8,095 bases of DNA from CAYWBI01 sp964456445 (GCA_964456445.1 CAYWBI010000169.1:1-8095), one strand, 5' to 3'; shown: positions 1 through 6,375, counted from the stretch's first letter. Made by a program: numbers and translations. Notes: generated by a model not told the origin, from the letters alone.

Positions 1-984
1 ATTAGACCAGGGATTATCAAAAAAATCCCAAAAATTACCGCCCGGGTGCTCCTTATAAATATTCAAAACACCGGAATCATCCATAAAAGCCCATGCACTG
101 TAATGCGGCAACTTGTCATGTGGATCAGTCGCCATCATAACCATAACATTCTTCGGCGCCTCCTCGCTCATCTCAACAAAAATCTCCTTCCGGTGCTTTT
201 CATAATATTTAAAAACCCGCCCGGCCAACCGTAATGATTTCCCACTCTTCCGCGCTTCCCGTGTTTCAGTATCCTGCGAAGCAAGCATATCTTCAATAGC
301 ATCGTCCGGCAAAAAACCACCATGAGATGCCTTGTTATCATCTATATCCATAGTCACCATACGGTATCGCGGATTATCAGCCTCAATAATCAAATCCAAA
401 ATCCACGCAGATCCCAGAATTGTTGCTGTAATAAAAAGCACCCCACCTTTTTTAAAACGCCCAAGCATTGCTTTAAAAATATCCTCCGTACTCGGTTCAT
501 TCAGCCACGCCCAATCCAACTCAACGCCCTCAAACTGCTTCGGGTCCTGGTCATAAGTCAAAATATCAAACTCACTGCCATTCTCCACATACCATTGCGT
601 TTCAAAGGGCCGCCCCTTCTTTTCAGTATTATACGTTCCCGGCCCCAACTGCTTTTTCAAATGCCGTATAACATCCTTTTCCACCAGCTCCTTCTCCGTA
701 GCAATCCGTCCCATATTCGGCACATCACAAACCGAAAAAAAATCACTGCCAACCCGAACCCCGCCGGTAAAAGCCAACTGCAGCGCCGTATTCGCACCGG
801 TAATCGTCTTGCCTGTCCAATTCCCACCCTGAAACAAAACAACCTGAAACTTGCTTCCAACATACCGCTGAAACTCAGCCTGCTTCGGCAGAGGAGTAAA
901 CCACTGCCAGGGATACATCCGTTTTATCGATTCATACTCCTCTGCCAATTCAGCAAGCTTCTTCTGTGTAAGAACATCGATCAT
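1..984 (-). CDS. Phage terminase large subunit (TerL), C-terminus cut by window edge
   Basis: The frame is open for 328 codons from an ATG at 984 to base 1, with no stop in the window. TerL is the ATPase and nuclease motor that packages DNA into the prohead. Seen: a P-loop GGNWTGKT at residues 53-60; a Walker B-like strand ELDWAWLNEP at 155-164; a coupling motif ITAT at 185-188; and the start of the RNase H-like nuclease domain, VMVMMATDP (280-288), followed by HDKLPHYSAWAF, with D287 as the likely first metal-binding acidic residue. The Walker B position usually occupied by Asp before Glu is Asn162. The start lies 3 bases beyond the stop of the 59-aa gene upstream, and a GAGG about 14 bases before the ATG is a weak Shine-Dalgarno, so translation is probably coupled. 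The remainder of the nuclease domain should lie left of the window. The family call is firm; the subfamily is not. Confidence 0.93.
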   Translation of the reverse strand, partial: MIDVLTQKKLAELAEEYESIKRMYPWQWFTPLPKQAEFQRYVGSKFQVVLFQGGNWTGKTITGANTALQLAFTGGVRVGSDFFSVCDVPNMGRIATEKELVEKDVIRHLKKQLGPGTYNTEKKGRPFETQWYVENGSEFDILTYDQDPKQFEGVELDWAWLNEPSTEDIFKAMLGRFKKGGVLFITATILGSAWILDLIIEADNPRYRMVTMDIDDNKASHGGFLPDDAIEDMLASQDTETREARKSGKSLRLAGRVFKYYEKHRKEIFVEMSEEAPKNVMVMMATDPHDKLPHYSAWAFMDDSGVLNIYKEHPGGNFWDFFDNPWSN

Positions 985-987
985 CGA

Positions 988-1167
988 TTACTCGTCATCC
1001 TCATCCACAAAATCAGCACCAACAGCCTGGGCAAACTTCACACCCACGGTCATCCACTCCGATGTCGTTATTTTCTTGCCGCCGTCGGAATTCACACGAA
1101 CCGCTTTGCCCAGGTCGATAATCAACTGACCGACATCCTTCATCATTTCAGAAGTTTCTAAAGCCAT
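988..1167 (-). CDS. Small acidic phage protein of unknown function (59 aa)
   Basis: I do not recognise this family. The ATG at 1167 was chosen because AAAGGAG sits 5 bases upstream (AAAGGAGATAGGATG); a longer TTG-start reading from 1203 lacks a good site. The product begins MALETSEMMKDVGQLI, has a predicted amphipathic helix around residues 5-25, a central GGKKITTSEW stretch and a very acidic tail (DFVDEDDE). There is no signal peptide, membrane segment or cysteine. It begins one base after the stop codon of the lysis gene and ends 3 bases before the terL start, so it is part of a coupled lysis-packaging cassette. The position before terL might suggest a small terminase subunit, but it is short and shows no helix-turn-helix, so I leave the function open. 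Confidence 0.8.
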   Translation of the reverse strand: MALETSEMMKDVGQLIIDLGKAVRVNSDGGKKITTSEWMTVGVKFAQAVGADFVDEDDE

Positions 1168-1168
1168 C

Positions 1169-1957
1169 CTATCTCCTTTCAATATATTTAAGTAACTGCA
1201 CAATTATTTTTAAAACAGAACGCAACACATTATCATCCTGGTTAATTGCCTTCTGCTTTTTTCTCCTTGCATCATAAAAACCGCCCGCCAGCGTTGGCAC
1301 GCCAATAACTCCCAAAGCCAAACCAATAGAATGCGTATGCGGAATAATTGTCAAAATCGCTGTAGCAAACGTAAGCGTCATTCCTAAAGCGCGCTTCAAA
1401 CCATGCTTCCGATACCACGGTAAAGGATTAGTAATCGGCTTCACATCCGGCAACTTTTTAATCAACTTTTCCGCCGTCTCCTTCATTCGCACATTCCCGC
1501 CCGCCGTCAAATTCTCCGCAGCAATTGGCCAGCGATATCCCAAAACCCTGTCCTCTAAATATTCACTCACCCGTACCATATTCCGCTGATTTCCACCCAA
1601 AATTTTAATATACTTTCTTCCGCTGTTTCTCTGCCGACCGTCGCCAACATAAAAACCCACATGCCCCTTCGTCACATCCGCACCGCGCCGCAAAACCACA
1701 ATCGCCCCAAAACGCTTCTCCACCTTTCGCCCCCATTTCAACCAGTCCCGCGCCAGCAAACTCTTTGTCCCTCTAAAACCGCTCTCAGCCATCACCCAAT
1801 TCACAAAAGCACTGCACCAGGCAATCTCATCATGAGCATTCGCAATATCCCTCGCCGCCTCAAAATATTCCAAAATCCGCTCATTATCCACCTCACCGCT
1901 AATCTCCGTCTGCCCAATCTCCCGCTCCCCAATTTTCAACCACCTCGGCTTCTTCAA
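1169..1957 (-). CDS. TIGR02594-type peptidoglycan hydrolase (endolysin) with C-terminal membrane/holin-like tail
   Basis: The N-terminal ~145 residues match what I know of the TIGR02594/CHAP-like (NlpC/P60 superfamily) phage lysins. After WLKIGEREIGQTEI come AWCSAFVNWVM with the likely catalytic Cys (residue 48 from this start), GTKSLLARDWLKWG, GHVGFYVG with the likely catalytic His (99), then ILGGNQRN and RVLGYRWP. Such enzymes cleave peptide bonds in peptidoglycan. The C-terminal ~100 residues differ: after a KPITNPLPWYRKHGLKRAL linker there are two hydrophobic stretches, about 190-206 and 210-228, then a basic tail. This could anchor the lysin to the inner membrane or act as a holin. Start: TTG at 1957, preceded by AAAGG with 7-base spacing; the in-frame TTG at 1963 lies too close to that site. 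The stop is one base before the next gene's ATG. Confidence 0.85.
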   Translation of the reverse strand: MKKPRWLKIGEREIGQTEISGEVDNERILEYFEAARDIANAHDEIAWCSAFVNWVMAESGFRGTKSLLARDWLKWGRKVEKRFGAIVVLRRGADVTKGHVGFYVGDGRQRNSGRKYIKILGGNQRNMVRVSEYLEDRVLGYRWPIAAENLTAGGNVRMKETAEKLIKKLPDVKPITNPLPWYRKHGLKRALGMTLTFATAILTIIPHTHSIGLALGVIGVPTLAGGFYDARRKKQKAINQDDNVLRSVLKIIVQLLKYIERR

Positions 1958-2007
1958 TCTCAATCCTTTATTTTTTTAGCTATCAGCATAAATCTATTTT
2001 ATATGCT

Positions 2008-2289
2008 TTATGGATAAGTCAAAATATGTTTCGTCTTCTCAATTAATTCCTCATTCCCCAAAACTCCATCTAATCTATCGCTTAATTGTTCGCCATATAT
2101 TTCCCTTCCGCCAACCGCATCCATTACGTCATCAGTTTTATTGTCACTTTCTTTTATGCTCAAATATCCCCAGCGAAAACGAATATATATCATTCTGCCA
2201 TCTTCCAACGTCCCTTCCCACTGGGATGGACAAGCATAACATGTTTGTTCAAAATCGCATATAACAAGCGGTTGCTCATTTAAACTCAT
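2008..2289 (-). CDS. Hypothetical phage protein with a CxxC-SQWEG motif (93 aa)
   Basis: The function is not known to me. The N-terminal half has a compact, phage-like signature: CDFEQTCYACPSQWEG (from residue 11), then GRMIYIRFRWGYLSI, which reads as a short beta-rich domain with cysteines at 11, 17 and 20. Similar SQWEG...YIR(F/Y)RWGYLS stretches are, from memory, found in unnamed prophage proteins. The C-terminal half (about 45-93) is acidic and probably helical. The ATG at 2289 was preferred over one at 2304 because GGGAG lies 8 bases before it, while the upstream ATG has no site. It stands between the lysin gene (about 50 bases downstream) and the 56-aa ORF upstream (23-base gap). Confidence 0.8.
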   Translation of the reverse strand: MSLNEQPLVICDFEQTCYACPSQWEGTLEDGRMIYIRFRWGYLSIKESDNKTDDVMDAVGGREIYGEQLSDRLDGVLGNEELIEKTKHILTYP

Positions 2290-2312
2290 TTTTTCATCTC
2301 CCATTTTAAAAG

Positions 2313-2483
2313 CTAATCATTAAATAGAATATTACAGACGTGCCTTGCTAAATTGCAACTCATTCTGCTGTCAGCCATATCCTCCTGTGTTTTTCTTTTC
2401 ACAATCATTGAAAACAAAATTGCCTTATCCAAAAGTTTTCTAATCTCTTTTATTAAAGAATTTCTATTTTCACTTTTTACCAT
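2313..2483 (-). CDS. Small basic/helical hypothetical protein (56 aa)
   Basis: This short ORF fills most of a gap that would otherwise be empty. The product begins MVKSENRNSLIKEIRKLLDK and ends ARHVCNILFND. It looks wholly alpha-helical, with a basic first half and two cysteines in the last 15 residues. An AAGGA lies 9 bases before the ATG at 2483; an in-frame ATG at 2492 directly abuts that site and is less likely. The stop is 23 bases before the ATG of the 93-aa gene, consistent with co-transcription. It starts just after the terminator behind the DUF2303 gene, so its expression would need read-through or a promoter I could not identify. I recognise no family. Confidence 0.55.
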   Translation of the reverse strand: MVKSENRNSLIKEIRKLLDKAILFSMIVKRKTQEDMADSRMSCNLARHVCNILFND

Positions 2484-2497
2484 TAATCTCATTCCTT

Positions 2498-2554
2498 AAA
2501 AAAAATAAAATACTCCGCCCAGAAGACTAAAATAAATTTCTAACTTCCGGGCGG
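2498..2554 (-). terminator. Rho-independent terminator after the DUF2303 gene
   Basis: The arms at 2515-2525 (ccgcccagaag) and 2544-2554 (cttccgggcgg) pair over 11 positions with one mismatch, around an 18-base loop. On the minus strand the stem is followed, after AGTA, by TTTT-A-TTTTTTTT (2510-2498). It lies directly downstream of the DUF2303 stop, so it should end or attenuate the replication-side transcript before the lysis and packaging genes. The T-tract abuts the ribosome binding site of the 56-aa ORF. The loop is long for a classic terminator. Confidence 0.65.
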
Positions 2555-2562
2555 CATTAGCT

Positions 2563-3378
2563 TTAACACCCGCTATGCTGTATTCCATAAAAAATATCCC
2601 ATTCCTTTAAGGAATGCTTTATTTTTTCCACTTCATCGGCAATGGCAAGTTGCTGCGCTTTGATAAATGTTCTGCTTCTTAACAAAAATGTGGCTTGATC
2701 CTTGTCGCTTTCCGGTTCCTGCAAATCTACTTGGATTGTAAAAGGCCTGGCCTCAATATCATTTTGTAAAACAGGAATATTTATCTGAAACAAAACAATC
2801 AATTTCCCGGGATTAATCTTATTATCAGTCTTGCTGGTAAACTTGACGCCAAGCACACGCCCATCCTTGCTCGAAAGACTGGAATCAATTTCAACATGAA
2901 TGCAGGTTTTAAGATGTTCATAACTCAGTAAAACTTCTTCGCCGTTTAAAATGTCATCCATATTTCGCCGCAAAAATTCAATGATATCCTTCTGGCTATA
3001 GCAGTCTGCTCTATTTACTATAGAATCCCATTGCTCAAATTCTGGCGAAAATCTGAAATTTAGCCACGCAACATCATATCTTCCTTCTTGCGCCTGCTCG
3101 TCAAATGCATTGAGAATTATTTTAACGTATTCATCATCATAAAAAATACGGCTCGTATCTTTATTGCCATACCTTTTACAAAAATTAACAAAACTTTCCG
3201 TATCATACAAATTCACTTCCAAAGGTCCGATTGGAATCATCGGCGCCGGATCAGGATGCCTTTTAATAATCTCCAAAGAATGAATCGGCTCATCGCCAAG
3301 CATCTGCCGCACAACGCCCAGAATGCGATGTTCACCATCCTGATAACCATCAAAAATACTCTTTTCTTCTTTATTCAT
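2563..3378 (-). CDS. DUF2303-family phage protein (271 aa)
   Basis: This resembles the DUF2303 family (E. coli prophage gene YfdQ is a member), whose biochemical role is unknown. Length (about 270 aa) fits. Family-like features: ESFVNFCKRYGN (61-72) followed by a short strand and acidic turn IFYDDEY; WLNFRFSPEFEQWDSI (105-120); a region resembling the family's phage-typical 'FxxFLxxNxxDI' (IIEFLRRNMDDI, 132-143); then a beta-rich C-terminal half. No signal peptide or membrane segment is seen. The ATG at 3378 has GGAG 6 bases upstream, inside the preceding gene, and the two genes overlap by 8 bases, so they are translationally coupled. The call is by remembered pattern, not by search. Confidence 0.65.
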   Translation of the reverse strand: MNKEEKSIFDGYQDGEHRILGVVRQMLGDEPIHSLEIIKRHPDPAPMIPIGPLEVNLYDTESFVNFCKRYGNKDTSRIFYDDEYVKIILNAFDEQAQEGRYDVAWLNFRFSPEFEQWDSIVNRADCYSQKDIIEFLRRNMDDILNGEEVLLSYEHLKTCIHVEIDSSLSSKDGRVLGVKFTSKTDNKINPGKLIVLFQINIPVLQNDIEARPFTIQVDLQEPESDKDQATFLLRSRTFIKAQQLAIADEVEKIKHSLKEWDIFYGIQHSGC

Positions 3379-3721
3379 TACTTTCTCCCAGATTTACATC
3401 AATTTGTTTCGGATTCTTAATAATCCCGCTGTTCTGATTTTGAAAAAGACACTCCGCCTGTTTATTCACCAAGGTATTCCCACCTTTTGGTCTTGCTGGC
3501 ATTTTTTCAGCAATCTGATAGGAAATAACACAATATTCCGTATAATCCGAATGCTGCGAAATATCCATTTTTACAGTTATGCTTCCTTTGGCCAGTTTGG
3601 AATCGTCATTTTCCTGAAAATGTCTGATCACAGCTTCCCGCATCCGATTGATCGCTTGTTCAAAATCAATAACCAAATTGCCGGAATCAACATCTCCTAA
3701 CGTCAAAGCTTTTATCACCAT
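3371..3721 (-). CDS. Hypothetical phage protein, partner of the DUF2303 gene (116 aa)
   Basis: The function is unknown. The N-terminal part (about 15-38) is a predicted helix, VIDFEQAINRMREAVIRHFQ. It is followed by alternating beta-strand patterns (GSITVKMDIS; TEYCVISYQIAEKMP at about 60-75) and a glycine/lysine turn (RPKGG). The strand pair ending in 'K-P' then 'L...NQNSG' resembles small proteins that, from memory, often precede DUF2303 genes in phages and may fold as a beta-sandwich. An AAAGGAG lies 7 bases before the ATG at 3721. It is the first gene of a two-gene overlapping pair, separated from the helicase gene upstream by 58 bases with no evident terminator. Confidence 0.75.
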   Translation of the reverse strand: MVIKALTLGDVDSGNLVIDFEQAINRMREAVIRHFQENDDSKLAKGSITVKMDISQHSDYTEYCVISYQIAEKMPARPKGGNTLVNKQAECLFQNQNSGIIKNPKQIDVNLGESNE

Positions 3722-3779
3722 CCCAAAGCTCCTTTCATTATTTAATTTATATTTCCCCCCATGAATTGTAAACCATCAA

Positions 3780-5117
3780 TCAAAAAGCGTCAACCTGCTT
3801 TTCCTTATACTTTCGCTCAACATCAAAAACCCTCCCCTTTTCCGCATTTATAACCATCGAAGCATTGGCATTCCCATCCTCGCGCATCTTCATGTGGTAA
3901 ATTTTAAGCTCATTTTTATCAATATTTTCCTTAAAAATGCCGCTGTTAATCATATCCTTATAAGGCCAATGCAGCATTGTAATAACATCAGCCAACTGCT
4001 TTATCGCGGCACTGCCAAACAAATTCTGCAGCGTCGGCGGCCTCATGCTTCGCTGCTCCGCCTTGTCCCGCGTCACCTGGGAAAGCGCAACCATCGCCAC
4101 ATCCATCTGAATCGTCATCCGTTTCAACATCTTAATCCCATTGTGAAATGTCCAAAAACTCTCGCTCTGCGGAAAATCCATCGCCTGCAAATGATCTATG
4201 ACCACAATATCCGGCGCATGTTTCAATATCTCAACTCGCATTGCTCCCAGTTCATAAATATCAGACAAAACAATCAAAGGCAAATCAGCCACTTTTGCAC
4301 TCGATTCTATAAAAACCTTCCAGCTTTCTTCATTCATCACCCCCTTTTTTGCTCTCCATGTTTCTATTCCCCCATAAATCGAAATAAAATGCCGCATCAA
4401 CTTTTTCGCCCCCAATTCGGCATCAAACCATAAAACCTTTTTCCCATCCTTCAAAAGTTTTTCAAGCAAATTTATTGTCAATGTCGTCTTAAAATGCCCG
4501 GAATCTGCCGCAATAACATGAAGATCCTGCTTAAAAAATCCCCCCCAAACAGCATCAAAAGCCCTAAACCCGGTCGGCATGTCAATACCATTTTTGCACC
4601 GTGCTTCGGTCTCATCAATAACATCATTTATCAAAGAACCATGGTCATAATCTCCTGTCCCGGCATAAAGCCCTTGTATATTCTCCTCAAGCTTTTCAAT
4701 AACTTTTACATTCTTACCGGCATTGCCATTCACCTCATCAAGAGAAGTTTTTAATATTTTCTTTAATTTTACACTTCGCCGCGCATTCTTTATCTCATCA
4801 ACATAAATCAAAAAATTAGCTGCACTCGGCACCAACTCTAACAAGTTGATAAAAAATAATGAGTTTATCTCGTCATCTTCATTCCTTTCAATTCCATTTT
4901 CACTATCCTGCTGCGCCTTCCTGTTTAAATAATCGCTAATTAATACAATATCTACCTCCCCATCATCATGTGCATCGGAAACTTCTTTTATAATCTTAAA
5001 AGCACGCCTCGCAATCGAGGAGGAAAAATCCTTCTCCTCAAGAACATCAATACTAACATTATCCTCGCCGCTAAACCCGACAAGACATCCAAGAATTGCT
5101 CCCTCTGTTTTTGTCAT
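3780..5117 (-). CDS. DnaB-like replicative DNA helicase with altered P-loop (445 aa)
   Basis: This should be a hexameric 5'-3' helicase driving phage DNA replication. The N-terminal domain starts MTKTEGAILGCLVGF, as DnaB N-termini do (E..LG.L). The RecA-like domain begins near 180 (PTGFRAFDAVWGGF). Seen: P-loop region AADSGHFKTT (203-212); FDAEL with the conserved Glu234; Walker B DIVVIDHLQAM (303-313); ALSQVTR (344-350); LFGSAAIKQLADV (366-378); KMREDG with the likely arginine finger R412. Phe209 replaces the glycine before the catalytic Lys210, and Phe367 occupies the place of the arginine in the family's LRxSG motif. Start: ATG at 5117 with AAGGTG upstream; a TTG at 5150, right after the initiator's TGA and with GAGG upstream, would add 11 residues. 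The length is normal for DnaB. Confidence 0.9.
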   Translation of the reverse strand: MTKTEGAILGCLVGFSGEDNVSIDVLEEKDFSSSIARRAFKIIKEVSDAHDDGEVDIVLISDYLNRKAQQDSENGIERNEDDEINSLFFINLLELVPSAANFLIYVDEIKNARRSVKLKKILKTSLDEVNGNAGKNVKVIEKLEENIQGLYAGTGDYDHGSLINDVIDETEARCKNGIDMPTGFRAFDAVWGGFFKQDLHVIAADSGHFKTTLTINLLEKLLKDGKKVLWFDAELGAKKLMRHFISIYGGIETWRAKKGVMNEESWKVFIESSAKVADLPLIVLSDIYELGAMRVEILKHAPDIVVIDHLQAMDFPQSESFWTFHNGIKMLKRMTIQMDVAMVALSQVTRDKAEQRSMRPPTLQNLFGSAAIKQLADVITMLHWPYKDMINSGIFKENIDKNELKIYHMKMREDGNANASMVINAEKGRVFDVERKYKEKQVDAF

Positions 5118-5150
5118 TGCGCACCTTACATAAAATGTTTGCACCCACAA

Positions 5151-5918
5151 TCAATTCCTCGTCAAAAATTCCTCTATATCAGGCATCGTTTTTTCAAAAT
5201 CAAAATCATCCACAGCCTTTTTCCAAAAAGGTACCGCGCCGCCGCCGGCGGAATTGCCAACACTGCTCTTTTTCAATGTAGCAATGATATAAGCGCGGGC
5301 GTGTTTTGCATTTTTAAAAACCACATCAGAAGATTCAATCTGCTCAAGCTTTGCAACAGTCAAAATAAATCCATGCTGCTTAATAAGAAGCGCAGCCAGT
5401 TTCGCTTCTCCTTTTTCCAGCTTGTTAATACGCCTCAATCTCCTCATCACAGCAGACACATCAACCTGCCAATCACTCATCGGTCTTTTTATTTTAATAT
5501 CATCAGGTACGTCAGTACTATATATATTATATATAATATTGTTTGTGTCCTTTTCCTGCCCTTTTGCCTGTCCTTTTCCTGCCCTCTTGTCGTTGTAACT
5601 CTCATAATTGGGCAAAGTTAAGACTGTCCCTTTGCTGTCCAAAAACCGAACAAAAACCTGCCCATCATCTTCCCATTCGCGGAACTGTTTTTTTACCTTA
5701 TTCCGGCTCCATCCCCACCTCTCGGCAAGCTTTACAATAGAAGTCAGGTGTTGTCCGGGCAAAAGCTCCAGCTTATTCTCATCATATTTAATAGAAGCCT
5801 TCTGGCTATTCATCAAAAAAATGAGATCAATCCATGCATGCGCCGCATCAAAAGGTTTCTGTTTGTAAAATTCCTTTTGCGTCAATTTCCGAAAAAGTTT
5901 TATGTAACCCATATCCAT
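5151..5918 (-). CDS. Phage replication initiator/replisome organiser with N-terminal winged helix (255 aa)
   Basis: The N-terminal ~110 residues match the winged-helix domain seen in phage replisome organisers: GYIKLFRKL, AHAWIDLIFLMN (27-37), LLPGQHLTSIVKLAERWGWSRNKVKKQFREWEDDG (52-86, the recognition helix region), and TVLTLPNYESYND (98-110). A low-complexity KGQ-rich linker (111-125) follows, then a mainly helical C-terminal domain (from about 145) and a glycine-rich hinge (223-228). Such proteins bind origin iterons and help load the helicase, and the next gene downstream is that helicase. The DNA encoding the linker carries repeats and an A/T tract that look like an origin. Start: ATG at 5918 overlaps the zinc-ribbon stop (TAATG) and has AAGGG about 9 bases upstream. 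Confidence 0.85.
   Translation of the reverse strand: MDMGYIKLFRKLTQKEFYKQKPFDAAHAWIDLIFLMNSQKASIKYDENKLELLPGQHLTSIVKLAERWGWSRNKVKKQFREWEDDGQVFVRFLDSKGTVLTLPNYESYNDKRAGKGQAKGQEKDTNNIIYNIYSTDVPDDIKIKRPMSDWQVDVSAVMRRLRRINKLEKGEAKLAALLIKQHGFILTVAKLEQIESSDVVFKNAKHARAYIIATLKKSSVGNSAGGGAVPFWKKAVDDFDFEKTMPDIEEFLTRN
5519..5592 (-). other. Candidate replication origin inside the initiator gene (iterons plus A/T tract)
   Basis: A 16-bp sequence, tgtccttttcctgccc on the plus strand, occurs exactly at 5546-5561 and 5569-5584 with a 23-bp period and partial copies on both sides. On the minus strand the array can be read as roughly 11-bp units (GGGCAGGAAAA, GGACAGGCAAAA, GGGCAGGAAAA, GGACACAAAC). It is flanked by 22 bp of uninterrupted A/T (5519-5540) containing a perfect 16-bp palindrome at 5524-5539. 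The two 16-bp copies are in different codon frames, so the repeat is not just a protein repeat. Phage lambda has its origin at the same place within gene O. Origin activity is inferred. Confidence 0.55.
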
Positions 5919-6172
5919 TAAAAGCGGCCCTTGTTTTTTTCATAATCATAAGGATAATCTTTTTCCGGAATATCGATCTCGCCCATCGCATCCTTGCGCA
6001 TTAATTCCTGCATCCCCTTCCAGCCACTCATATTCACATTGCTCGGGCTAACAAACACCCTCCTCGCCGGGGAGCCACAATGAGGACATACCGCCCTTCC
6101 CTGATGATTCATTTTCACAAATTCTTCAAAAATTTTTCTGCAGTCATTGCACTCATATTCATAAATCGGCAA
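5918..6172 (-). CDS. FmdB-type zinc-ribbon protein (84 aa)
   Basis: The product starts (M/L)PIYEYECNDC, the hallmark N-terminus of the FmdB/regulatory zinc-ribbon family (usually MPIYEYxCxxC). Two CxxC knuckles, C8-C11 and C29-C32 (CPHC), would bind one zinc. The tail (about 45-84) is acidic and charged, with no motif I recognise. Start: TTG at 6172, which puts the family's N-terminus at residue 1 and has GAAGG 5 bases upstream. The frame stays open up to an ATG at 6307, but that ATG has no ribosome site, lies in a dif-like sequence, and would add 45 residues absent from the family. The stop overlaps the initiator start by one base. Its role is unknown; it may regulate or bind nucleic acid. 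Confidence 0.82.
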   Translation of the reverse strand: MPIYEYECNDCRKIFEEFVKMNHQGRAVCPHCGSPARRVFVSPSNVNMSGWKGMQELMRKDAMGEIDIPEKDYPYDYEKNKGRF

Positions 6173-6294
6173 GTAACCCTTCTCCTCTCTGGCAAGTAAC
6201 CCTTTTTTATCGCACTCACAGACCTTTGCCAACCGGTCACGTAATAATGAGCCGAGCGCAACAAATTTGCGGTCTGGGCGCCTCAGTAACCCTT
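6168..6294 (-). repeat. Short direct repeats in the leader of the zinc-ribbon gene
   Basis: The 14-mer ggcaagtaaccctt (plus strand) occurs at 6168-6181 and again at 6191-6204; its core agtaaccctt recurs at 6285-6294. On the minus strand each gives AAGGGTTACT, which in the first copy forms the ribosome site and TTG start of the zinc-ribbon gene. A 6-bp stem (ctgggc 6274-6279, gcccag 6296-6301) encloses the third copy. The 6173-6306 stretch has no other supported gene. Confidence 0.6.
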
Positions 6295-6306
6295 TGCCCA
6301 GCCGCA

Positions 6307-6334
6307 TGTTAACATAACGTTAATTATGCACAGC
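6307..6334 (-). other. dif-like XerC/XerD recombination site (candidate attP)
   Basis: On the minus strand the site reads GCTGTGCATAA, spacer TTAACG, TTATGTTAACA. E. coli dif is GGTGCGCATAA, a 6-bp spacer, TTATGTTAAAT. Each 11-bp arm matches at 9 of 11 positions, the inner CATAA and TTATG halves are identical, TTATGTTAA is unbroken, and the spacer is exactly 6 bp. It is intergenic, between the DUF5681 stop (6376) and the zinc-ribbon gene. Phages such as CTX of Vibrio integrate at dif by host XerCD. That this site works as attP or attL/attR is inferred. Confidence 0.6.
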
Positions 6335-6375
6335 CTGTCCGCTGCGCATTTTTCGATCTTCCTGTTTTTTCCTGC

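Noticed and set aside
322..1161. Open reading frame of 279 codons on the plus strand
   Set aside because: It lies opposite the terminase gene, whose frame shows P-loop, Walker B and nuclease motifs. The plus-strand product is low-complexity and matches nothing recognisable.
4968..5621. Open reading frame of 217 codons on the plus strand
   Set aside because: It runs antisense across the helicase and initiator genes, both supported by clear family motifs; the product is rich in Phe, Ser and Asn without a domain pattern.
6173..6307. 45-residue N-terminal extension of the zinc-ribbon protein from an ATG at 6307
   Set aside because: There is no ribosome binding site, the ATG falls in the dif-like site, and FmdB-type proteins begin at the PIYEY sequence, which has a TTG with a good site.
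6320..6349. Nine-codon leftward ORF with an AGGA upstream
   Set aside because: Too short to separate from chance, and it overlaps the dif-like site.
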